This document shows, piece after piece, positions 8,375 through 16,064 of a DNA stretch of 64,000 bases. Source of the stretch: Spartinivicinus ruber (GTDB taxonomy: Bacteria > Pseudomonadota > Gammaproteobacteria > Pseudomonadales > Zooshikellaceae); assembly GCF_011009015.1 (NCBI RefSeq), contig NZ_CP048878.1:5424354-5488353 (forward strand). Reading direction: 5' to 3'. The notes beneath the pieces were generated by a model that had not been told where the DNA came from, ran no database searches, and saw nothing but the letters and a program-made list of their open reading frames with translations. A program made the position numbers and the translations under genes. The number at the start of each line of letters is the position of its first letter. Positions within the stretch are counted from its first letter, which is position 1.

Positions 8375-9498
8375 AACAGTTGCCCCACTTGCTGCTCAAT
8401 TTGCTCCGCAGCCCGCTCAGGCATACTGTAAATATCAGCCTGTTCAGCAAAACTGAGCCCATTGGCTCGCCACTCTGAATGCTTATCAGACTGCAACATC
8501 TCTAACAGCAAGTGATTAAACTGTTGCTGACTAAAGGGGCTTGTGACTAGTAGGCCAGCTTCAGCTTGTTGTATATAGCGGGCATAACCACACACATCAG
8601 TTACTAATACCGGTAAACCAGCAACGACGGCTTCAAGCAAGACAGTACCTGTATTTTCGTGATAAGCCGGGTGAATTAGTAAGTCAGCACCCAATAAAAA
8701 CCGGGGAATATCATCACGCCCAGCAAAAAAGCGAACCTGATTGCTTACACCAAGCTTATTGGCCATCCGCTCAAACGGTTTGAAATTATCCTGGCCAATC
8801 ACAAATAGCTTGGTTGTTTGCCTTTGTTCAGCAGGTAATGCCTCTAGTGCTAATAAAGCTCTGTCTAAACCCTTGGTTTTAAAGCCTGAGCCTACCATTA
8901 ACAACAACTTATCCTGATCAGCCAAGCCAAACTCTTGTCGAAGCGCTGCACGAATAGAATTCGCATTAGCAGGCCGTTTTCGGTCTTTTGCGATACCAGG
9001 GGGTAGCAGATGAAATCGATTTTGCGGGGTTTGATAATACTGCTGATAAATTGCAATTTGCCGCTCAGCAATCATTAAAATATGAGTGTGACTTTGCGCG
9101 TTAAAAACCGCTGACTCAAAATGATTAAAATGTTTATAACGAGCCCCTTGCCGATACAACCAACCTCGAGAGTGCCGGGCTTTTTCTTCGTAGCAGGGAT
9201 CAGCAGCATAATAAACATCCAGCCCTGGCATTTTATTAAAGCCCACCACTAAATCGACTGGGTTTTTCTTAATATCAGCCATCACCGCTTGCTGAAAAGC
9301 TTGGTCACGTTTATGAGCAGATAACGCTTTGTTACTAATTAATCGAACATCAAATTCAGCTGGCTGATCTCCTTGCCAACCCATAGTGTAAACACGAATT
9401 TGATGGCCACGCTCTAAACAGGCTAAAGCAATTCGTAAAAAGTCTCGCTGCAAGCCACCAAATGGGAAATATTTAAAAAGGATAAACGCCAACGTCAT
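8371..9498 (-). CDS. waaG: LPS core glycosyltransferase WaaG
   Basis: A 375-aa GT4 glycosyltransferase. The N-terminal domain starts MTLAFILFKYFPFGGLQRD, the typical acceptor-side loop of WaaG. The C-terminal domain has LLMVGSGFKTKGLDRAL and the donor E-x7-E site in HENTGTVLLEAVVAGLP. WaaG adds the first hexose to heptose II of the core, on the cytoplasmic face of the inner membrane. It lies six bases after waaC and overlaps waaP by 4 bp, the same order as PA5010-PA5009. Length equals the usual family length. Confidence 0.92.
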   Translation of the reverse strand: MTLAFILFKYFPFGGLQRDFLRIALACLERGHQIRVYTMGWQGDQPAEFDVRLISNKALSAHKRDQAFQQAVMADIKKNPVDLVVGFNKMPGLDVYYAADPCYEEKARHSRGWLYRQGARYKHFNHFESAVFNAQSHTHILMIAERQIAIYQQYYQTPQNRFHLLPPGIAKDRKRPANANSIRAALRQEFGLADQDKLLLMVGSGFKTKGLDRALLALEALPAEQRQTTKLFVIGQDNFKPFERMANKLGVSNQVRFFAGRDDIPRFLLGADLLIHPAYHENTGTVLLEAVVAGLPVLVTDVCGYARYIQQAEAGLLVTSPFSQQQFNHLLLEMLQSDKHSEWRANGLSFAEQADIYSMPERAAEQIEQQVGQLL

Positions 9499-9504
9499 AA
9501 ATTA

Positions 9505-10533
9505 CTAAGCCACACCTAGCTGCTGAGTTAACGACTGCCACACCACATCAGGCGTAAGCCCCTTAAAAATTGCAGGCTCAATAGTTTGTTCAGCCCCATC
9601 CGTTGACTGCTCAAGATCACTGGCACATAAGTGCACTTGATTAGTGCCATAGGCCCCGACTAATTTGGGAGAGGTAGGACCATATAAAGAAACCGCAGGC
9701 ACTTCTAAAGCTGAAGTTAAATGACCAAGCCCAGTATCTACTGCTACCACCGCCGTTGCCTCAGCAATGACACCCGCCAATTCAGCCAGCTTCATTTTTG
9801 GTAGGACTTTTATGCCACTACCCATTGATTTATCAGTCACTGACGCTGCAATCGTATCCGCCCGTTGCTTTTCTACAGCATTGCCCCAAGGCAACAATAC
9901 CTGAAAGCCTGCTTTCACCACTTGATCTGCCAGTGCTTGCCAGTAAGGCACTGGATAGTGCTTAGTGGGCCAGGTGGTACCATGAATAAATACGACATAA
10001 GGCTGGTCAGTACATTGCTGCTTCGGAAAGCGGGTCTTATCTAAACTGAAGTGACCCATTGAATTGGGGGCTGGATAACCTAGCGCTTGAGCAAACAATT
10101 GGCGTACACGCTCAACTGCATGTTGATCTTTAGCTACTGCGACTGGGTTGTCGTAAAATCGAGCACTGATCTGCTCACGAGCAGACTGCTTATCTAGACC
10201 AAACTTAGGGCCATTCGCCAGCCGAGTTAACCAAGCACTTTTTAGCAGCCCTTGAGCATCAATCACACAATCATACTGCTCTGCTTTTAACTGTTGCTTA
10301 AACTGTTTCCACTCACCACTCATCCAGGTTTGCCAAAGTTGTTTACGCCAACGGCGAATGGCAACAGGAATCACCTTATTAACGGCTTTATGCCAGTGGG
10401 GGATTTCTGCGAAAGCTTCTTCCACCACCCAATCAAACTGAATATTAGGAATCTGTGCTTGGGCATCGGTCAGTGCAGGTAAAGTGTGAATCACATCCCC
10501 CATCGAAGAGGTTTTAATCACCAGTACTTTCAT
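9505..10533 (-). CDS. waaC: ADP-heptose:LPS heptosyltransferase I WaaC
   Basis: A 342-aa GT9 heptosyltransferase. It starts MKVLVIKTSSMGDVIHTLPAL, the acceptor loop typical of WaaC, and carries FIHGTTWPTKHYP and the donor-binding AVVAVDTGLGHLTSAL. The enzyme adds the first heptose to Kdo2-lipid A. The start codon overlaps the stop of waaF by 4 bp, so translation is probably coupled. WaaC rather than WaaF is chosen for the SSMGDV start and the order matching PA5012-PA5011. Confidence 0.93.
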   Translation of the reverse strand: MKVLVIKTSSMGDVIHTLPALTDAQAQIPNIQFDWVVEEAFAEIPHWHKAVNKVIPVAIRRWRKQLWQTWMSGEWKQFKQQLKAEQYDCVIDAQGLLKSAWLTRLANGPKFGLDKQSAREQISARFYDNPVAVAKDQHAVERVRQLFAQALGYPAPNSMGHFSLDKTRFPKQQCTDQPYVVFIHGTTWPTKHYPVPYWQALADQVVKAGFQVLLPWGNAVEKQRADTIAASVTDKSMGSGIKVLPKMKLAELAGVIAEATAVVAVDTGLGHLTSALEVPAVSLYGPTSPKLVGAYGTNQVHLCASDLEQSTDGAEQTIEPAIFKGLTPDVVWQSLTQQLGVA

Positions 10534-11585
10534 GGCGTAACCACCTCAACCGGCACTGTCTGGCTTTTTTCTATCACTAGATTAAGCGCTTGATTTACCT
10601 GGTCAGGCATTAGTTCTTTAAGGCAGTTAAGATGCTCTAATGGGCATTCACGCTTGAAACAGGGGCTACAAGAAAGCCCTAACCGCACAATTTCTTTCTG
10701 CTTACTTAATGGTGGCGTAAAGTCAGGTGAAGTAGAACCATATACAACAACTAGTGGGTGCTCTAGCGCGGCGGCAATATGCATCAAACCAGAGTCATTA
10801 CTGACAACTGCGCTGGCCAGAGATAACAAATCAACGGCATCCGCTAAGCTGGTATTGCCTGCCAGGCTAATCACTTGATCTTGGTGCTGAGCAGGCACTG
10901 CTTGTTTGATTAGTTCTGCCACAGGCTGATCTTTTGCAGAACCAAACAACCACACTTGCCAGCCTTTCGCTAACCACTCGCTGGCAACTGCCGCATAGTG
11001 TTGTTCAGGCCAACGTTTAGCAGGTCCAAACTCTGCACCTGGGCACAATGCTAATACTGGCTTATCAGTATTGAGCTGATAGCGCTCTAAAGATGCCGTG
11101 ACATTGGCTTGATTGACAACCAGTTTAGGGGCAGGCAGGTTTTCAGGTAGTGGGCTGTTTTTAGGTAGGCCTAACGCGACAAAACGTTCTACCATCAGGG
11201 GGTAACGTTGTTTATCTAGTACACGCAGATCATTAAGCAATCCATAACGCATTTCACCACGCCAGCCGGTTCGTAATGGAATTTTTGCCCAAGCAGGGAC
11301 TAGTGCAGACTTAAAGGAGTTGGGTAAAACGATGGCTTGATTGTAATTCTCAGCCCGAAGAGAAAGGCCTAACTGCTTCCGGCCTTTTAGATTTAGGGAA
11401 CCGTGCCCTACAGGCATAACAATTTCGTTTCTGACTTCAGGCATTCGCTCCAGCAGCGGCCGACTCCAGTCTGGTGCTAGCACATCGATATCTGCTGAGG
11501 GATAGTGTTGCTTAATGGTCATAAACAATGGCTGCGCCATGACCATATCACCTACCCAAGAAGGCCCAACTACCAGTACTTTCAC
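10530..11585 (-). CDS. waaF: ADP-heptose:LPS heptosyltransferase II WaaF
   Basis: A 351-aa GT9 enzyme. It starts MKVLVVGPSWVGDMVMAQPLF (WVGDMVM is characteristic of WaaF), has ALCPGAEFGPAKRWPEQHY in the middle and AVVSNDSGLMHIAAAL, YGSTSPDFTPPL at the donor site, plus the SCSPCFKRECP cysteine cluster near the end. It adds the second heptose of the inner core. It follows ilvE after a 94-bp gap with a hairpin and overlaps waaC. Confidence 0.94.
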   Translation of the reverse strand: MKVLVVGPSWVGDMVMAQPLFMTIKQHYPSADIDVLAPDWSRPLLERMPEVRNEIVMPVGHGSLNLKGRKQLGLSLRAENYNQAIVLPNSFKSALVPAWAKIPLRTGWRGEMRYGLLNDLRVLDKQRYPLMVERFVALGLPKNSPLPENLPAPKLVVNQANVTASLERYQLNTDKPVLALCPGAEFGPAKRWPEQHYAAVASEWLAKGWQVWLFGSAKDQPVAELIKQAVPAQHQDQVISLAGNTSLADAVDLLSLASAVVSNDSGLMHIAAALEHPLVVVYGSTSPDFTPPLSKQKEIVRLGLSCSPCFKRECPLEHLNCLKELMPDQVNQALNLVIEKSQTVPVEVVTP

Positions 11586-11613
11586 TACGAAACGTCACCC
11601 CAATCTAATCACG

Positions 11614-11649
11614 AACAAAGGCAGCAAGTACTTCTTACTACCTTTGTTT
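11614..11649 (-). other. hairpin between ilvE and waaF
   Basis: The arms AACAAAGG and CCTTTGTT are joined by further partial pairing. Read from the minus strand, the stem is about 15 bp with two G-U pairs around a 5-nt loop. There is no following T-run on the minus strand, so this is more likely a processing or attenuating structure than a full terminator. Confidence 0.4.
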
Positions 11650-11679
11650 GGTAAGAGTCAAAAGGGGAGGGATTTTACC

Positions 11680-12603
11680 TTACAGCACAGGAGTTAGCCA
11701 CTCGGGATAATCCTTACTTTGACCGGTCACTTGATCAAAATACATTTGCTGAAGCTTTTCAGTAACCGGACCACGGCGACCACTGCCAATCTTCCGGCCA
11801 TCATGCTCACGAATCGGCAATACTTCAGCTGCCGTACCAGTGAAAAAGGCTTCATCCGCAACGTATACTTCATCACGGGTAATCCGTTTTTCAACCACTT
11901 GATAGCCAAGCTGAGTAGCAAATTGAATGATCGTGTCGCGGGTAATCCCTTTTAAGCAGGAGGTCAACTCAGGGGTATAGATAACTCCATCAGTGACAAT
12001 AAAGATATTTTCACCACTCCCTTCTGCAACATAACCTTCATTATCCAATAACAACGCCTCTTCACAACCACAGTCCAGCGCTTCTTTTAACGCCAGCATA
12101 GAGTTAATGTAATTACCATTGGCTTTCGCCTTGCACATGGTGATGTTAACGTGATGACGGGTATAAGATGATGTACGAATCTTGATGCCTAACTCTTTCG
12201 CTTCTGGCGCCATATAAGAGGGCCACTCCCAAGCAGCAACAATCACATGGGTTTGTAGTGAATCTGCTCGTAGTCCCATTCCTTCAGAACCGTAAAAACA
12301 CATTGGGCGTAGATAAGCACTATCCAGTTTATTTTCACGCACTACTGCACGCTGTGCTTCGTTTAGCTGCTCTTTACTAAAAGGCATTTGCATATTCAGA
12401 ATATGGGCACTATTAAATAGCCGGTCGGTGTGCTCTTTCAGCCGAAAAATACAAGGCCCATTGGGTGTGCTATAAGCACGGACACCTTCAAACACCCCCA
12501 TCCCATAATGCAGGGTATGAGTAAGCACATGGGTTTTGGCCTCCCGCCAGGGTACCATTTCCCCATCAAACCAAATCAATCCATCACGATCGGCCATAGA
12601 CAT
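11680..12603 (-). CDS. ilvE: branched-chain amino acid aminotransferase IlvE
   Basis: A 307-aa class IV PLP aminotransferase when started at ATG 12601-12603, which has a perfect AAGGAG six bases ahead; the longer frame starts with TTG at 12618. Lysine 160 in MCKAKANGNYINS is the PLP-binding residue, followed by LDNEGYVAEGSGENIF and TPELTSCLKGITRDTI. It transaminates leucine, isoleucine and valine with 2-oxoglutarate. Its place between glnE and waaF is the same as PA5013. Full length, with all expected motifs. Confidence 0.96.
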   Translation of the reverse strand: MSMADRDGLIWFDGEMVPWREAKTHVLTHTLHYGMGVFEGVRAYSTPNGPCIFRLKEHTDRLFNSAHILNMQMPFSKEQLNEAQRAVVRENKLDSAYLRPMCFYGSEGMGLRADSLQTHVIVAAWEWPSYMAPEAKELGIKIRTSSYTRHHVNITMCKAKANGNYINSMLALKEALDCGCEEALLLDNEGYVAEGSGENIFIVTDGVIYTPELTSCLKGITRDTIIQFATQLGYQVVEKRITRDEVYVADEAFFTGTAAEVLPIREHDGRKIGSGRRGPVTEKLQQMYFDQVTGQSKDYPEWLTPVL

Positions 12604-12656
12604 TAGAGACTCCTTCAACTTTCAGTTATTCGTTGATTTTTACGCTTAGAAAAAGC

Positions 12657-15602
12657 CTATTCGCTTGCCAGCGGTGTACTCTCTAGCCACTGCTGCCAAA
12701 CTTCAATCACTCCTCGACGATACTCATGAAAGGTATCACCGCTGACTACACCCGCGTGCTTTTGCAGGGCTAAACGGTGAGCGGCAGCCCGGTAAGCCTT
12801 GTAGGCTTCACGGAAAAGACCGGCAGCTTCAGGTGTCATTAGGCCGGCTTGCTCAAGTTTTTCTAGCACCCGAATATTATCTGTGTAGTTAAGTAGCTCC
12901 GGATGCTGGTGTGACCAGGCTAGAACCCCATATTGGACCATAAATTCAATGTCAACGATACCGCCATAATCATGCTTGAGATCAAACGGTTGCGCAGCCT
13001 CCCAAGCATTATCTGCCGTCCCTCCCTGGGTGGCTTTCGTAGCCAGGCTATCTCGCATTTTCTGGCGCATTTCGATAATTTCTTGCCTTAACTTGCCCAG
13101 CTCCCTTGGCCGCCCCAGCACTTTTGCCCTGATGGCCACAAAGTCTTCTGCCAGTCTTTTGCTCCCCGCAAGTGACCTGGCACGGACCAATGCCTGATGC
13201 TCCCAGGTCCAAGCTTGATTTAATTGATACTGCTCAAAAGCACTTAAAGAAGAAACCAATAACCCAGATGCCCCAGATGGCCGCAAACGCATGTCTACTT
13301 CATAAAGCTGGCCTGACGGGGTTTGGGTGGATAGAATATGAATAATCCGCTGTCCCAGGCGGGTATAAAACATACTGCTTTGGATTGGCTTAGGTCCATC
13401 AGTCATGCTGTTGGGTGGCGCATCATAAATAAAGACCAAATCCAGGTCTGAGCTATGGCCCAACTCAATGCCGCCCACCTTACCATAGCCAAGAATAGTA
13501 AAAGCTGCTTTCTTGTCAGGATACCCCTCAGGTAAACCATGCTTGGCAATTAGGTACTGATAAGCAATATGCAACACCTGATCCAGCACCACTTCGGCAA
13601 TCCATGTCAAGTAATCACTCACTTTCATTAATGGTAAAGTTTCTGCAACTTCAGAAGCAGCCACTTGCAGCACATGAGCAAGCTTGAAGTAACGCAGGGT
13701 TTCCATTTGCTGCTCAATATCTTCCTCAGGGATGCGCATCAGCTGCTGCCTGAGTTCGTCAGCCAACTCATCTTTATCTGGCGGCGAGTACAAAGTACCT
13801 ACATCCAGCAACTCATCAAGCAACATAGGGTATTTTGCAATGGTTTCAGCAATCCAGGGGCTAGCGACACAAAGCTTAAGCAGTTGCTCCAAGGCATGAG
13901 GGTTTTCTATCAATAGCACCAAGTAAGCCGTTCGCCGCAAAACACTTTCAATAAAGGGCAATACATTGAACAAACAGTCATCAGGTGATTCTTGTTCAGT
14001 AGCCATTGACAACATAAAAGGCATAAACTGATCAATGCGGTCTTTGCCCGTGCGCTGAGCCTGCTTCATCGATTGACTACTTTGCAAAGCACGCAGCTGC
14101 CGGTCAGCCTCCTCAGGCTGCTGAAAGCCCTGCTTAGCAAATAATTCGTGCGCCTCTTCCTGATCGACACTGCCTATCCAATAAGCTTTCCAGCTTTCCT
14201 GCCCAGAAAGCTGGCTTGAAGTAGGTTTATGTGGCTCTGCCACCATTTGCTGAAAGTGGTAATTCACTCGCTGACGATGATGCATCAACTGTTTATTCAG
14301 TTCTTCCCAGTGTTGATAGCCCATAGCTAAAGCCAGTCGCTGCTGCTTAATAGATGAGCTTGGTAAAGTTTGACTTTGCTGATCAGCCTGAGCTTGAATA
14401 AAATGCTCTAATCGACGGAGAAATTGGTAAGCCTCCCTGAGTTCAGTTACCACCTGTACTGGCAAATAACCTTCCCCCTCAATAACCTCTAACACCTTTA
14501 GCAAAGCATGCTGCTGAAGGGCTCGATCCCGCCCACCATGAATCAACTGGAATGCTTGGGCAATAAACTCAATCTCTCGTATTCCTCCTGGACCCAGCTT
14601 GATATTTGCCTCCATGCCCTTCCGGCGTACCTGCCGTTGAATTAACTGTTTCATGTCGCGCAAGGCATCGACTGCACTAAAATCAAGATAGCGGCGATAA
14701 ACAAATGGCTTTAGTCTCTCTAGCAAGTTACGACCTTGACGTGGATCTCCACCAACGACTCGGGCTTTAATCAGCGCATAGCGCTCCCAATCTCGCCCCT
14801 GATCTTCATAGTATTGCTCCATCGCACCAAAACTAAGAGCTAAAGCTCCGCTATGCCCATAGGGCCGAAGCCTCATATCTACCCTAAACGCAAAACCATC
14901 TGCCGTAACTGTGTCTAGTGCCTTAATCAATCGCTGACCAAGCCGAATAAAAAATTCCTGATTGCTAATCGAGCGACGCCCCCCTTGGGTTTCCCCCTGT
15001 GAAGGGTAAACAAACATCAAATCGATATCTGAAGAAAGGTTAAGTTCACAAGCACCCAGCTTACCCATTCCCAGCACTACCATATGCTGCGGCTTATTGT
15101 CTTTTTTACCCGTTGGCACTCCCAGCCCCTGAGTCAAATCTTGATACAGCCAACGATAGGCCCTATCAATACAAACGTCTGCCAGAGCACTCAAGTGATA
15201 CATGGTTTCAGTTAAGGAGGCCTGGCCAGTGACATCTCGCCAAATAATGGTAACCATCTCCTGATGCCGAAACTGCCTAAGCTCACGAAGCAAATCAGCC
15301 TCGCTTGCCACGCTTCCAAAGCGCTGAGCGAGTGATAAGGCCAGCTGTTTTTTACTGGTAGGGCTCGCAAAGCGACTATTCTCTATCAACTCAAACAGTA
15401 GCCCTGGGTTACAGCTGTTTTGTTGAGCAACATAGTCACTAACAGCCCAAACCTGACACAGCTGATTCATAGTAGCCTGATCAAACAAAGCAAACTTCTG
15501 CTCAAGCTGGTGAGCCATCGCTGTTTCTTTAAAGCGTTCCCAATAGCCTTGTACGGTATTTTGCAGTATGCTTGGGAGCCCTGATAACGCTGCTAAGTCC
15601 AT
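12657..15602 (-). CDS. glnE: bifunctional glutamine synthetase adenylyltransferase/deadenylase GlnE
   Basis: About 981 aa from ATG 15600-15602, with GGA five bases ahead; the longer frame starts with TTG at 15611. Two nucleotidyltransferase domains are visible. The N-terminal (deadenylylating) one has LSSDIDLMFVYPS, followed by FFIRLGQRLI and GPGGIREIEFIAQ. The C-terminal (adenylylating) one has LGHSSDLDLVFIYD, FYTRLGQRII and YGGIVDIEFMVQ. It controls glutamine synthetase by AMP transfer in response to PII. First gene of the minus-strand run, divergent from aceE across 462 bp. Full-length and unremarkable. Confidence 0.97.
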   Translation of the reverse strand: MDLAALSGLPSILQNTVQGYWERFKETAMAHQLEQKFALFDQATMNQLCQVWAVSDYVAQQNSCNPGLLFELIENSRFASPTSKKQLALSLAQRFGSVASEADLLRELRQFRHQEMVTIIWRDVTGQASLTETMYHLSALADVCIDRAYRWLYQDLTQGLGVPTGKKDNKPQHMVVLGMGKLGACELNLSSDIDLMFVYPSQGETQGGRRSISNQEFFIRLGQRLIKALDTVTADGFAFRVDMRLRPYGHSGALALSFGAMEQYYEDQGRDWERYALIKARVVGGDPRQGRNLLERLKPFVYRRYLDFSAVDALRDMKQLIQRQVRRKGMEANIKLGPGGIREIEFIAQAFQLIHGGRDRALQQHALLKVLEVIEGEGYLPVQVVTELREAYQFLRRLEHFIQAQADQQSQTLPSSSIKQQRLALAMGYQHWEELNKQLMHHRQRVNYHFQQMVAEPHKPTSSQLSGQESWKAYWIGSVDQEEAHELFAKQGFQQPEEADRQLRALQSSQSMKQAQRTGKDRIDQFMPFMLSMATEQESPDDCLFNVLPFIESVLRRTAYLVLLIENPHALEQLLKLCVASPWIAETIAKYPMLLDELLDVGTLYSPPDKDELADELRQQLMRIPEEDIEQQMETLRYFKLAHVLQVAASEVAETLPLMKVSDYLTWIAEVVLDQVLHIAYQYLIAKHGLPEGYPDKKAAFTILGYGKVGGIELGHSSDLDLVFIYDAPPNSMTDGPKPIQSSMFYTRLGQRIIHILSTQTPSGQLYEVDMRLRPSGASGLLVSSLSAFEQYQLNQAWTWEHQALVRARSLAGSKRLAEDFVAIRAKVLGRPRELGKLRQEIIEMRQKMRDSLATKATQGGTADNAWEAAQPFDLKHDYGGIVDIEFMVQYGVLAWSHQHPELLNYTDNIRVLEKLEQAGLMTPEAAGLFREAYKAYRAAAHRLALQKHAGVVSGDTFHEYRRGVIEVWQQWLESTPLASE

Positions 15603-15875
15603 GATTTCCAATTAATAAAAATGTTACAAAGGCAAGTTAGGTATAAGGCAGATAGCTGGTAATATTTTCGGCTCGTTACCATTGTCGATCTACCCAGATG
15701 ACATATATCAATAAAATGAAAGATAAACCATAACTGATAGTGATTGTCTGATGCTAGCGCTGCACGCTACTTTAAATCCATTAAAACTAGAAAAATCAAG
15801 GCTTAACAGCACTAGTAGGCACTGCTGACTCATCAGCAGCACCACTAAAACAAACATTGACTTTCAAACGCATTT

Positions 15876-15890
15876 TGTAGCTTTACTACA
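15876..15890. promoter_or_regulatory. candidate GntR/PdhR-type operator 1
   Basis: TGTAGCTTTACTACA, a palindrome with arms TGTAG and CTACA. It is close to the GntR/FadR-subfamily pattern TNGTNNNACNA, with one arm mismatch. It lies 52 bp, about five helical turns, from a nearly identical site. Confidence 0.55.
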
Positions 15891-15927
15891 TTTGTAACGG
15901 AAAAACTCAGGTAAAACCGTTAATCTG

Positions 15928-15942
15928 TGTAGTATTACTACA
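15928..15942. promoter_or_regulatory. candidate GntR/PdhR-type operator 2
   Basis: TGTAGTATTACTACA, a perfect 6-3-6 palindrome that contains TAGTATTACTA, a full match to the FadR-subfamily pattern TNGTNNNACNA. Placed upstream of aceE where a pyruvate-responsive repressor such as PdhR would act. Regulator identity is inferred; no pdhR gene is in the window. Confidence 0.6.
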
Positions 15943-16064
15943 TATAAACAATTACAATGGCCCCCTAATATTATTGGCGCTTATTTAAAATGGCACTAAA
16001 AGGGTAGCGGCTATAATCATTATACGCCTAATCTCAAGGCCCTTCTGACCTGGAGCAAATGAAT

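Larger units (their letters stand above)
15603..16064. promoter_or_regulatory. divergent control region glnE / aceE
   Basis: Non-coding span between the two divergent start codons. It holds the two 15-bp palindromes described separately at 15876 and 15928. A TTGACT hexamer at 15857-15862 could be a -35 box for aceE, but no convincing -10 was fixed. The glnE-proximal 250 bp shows nothing recognisable. Confidence 0.6.
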
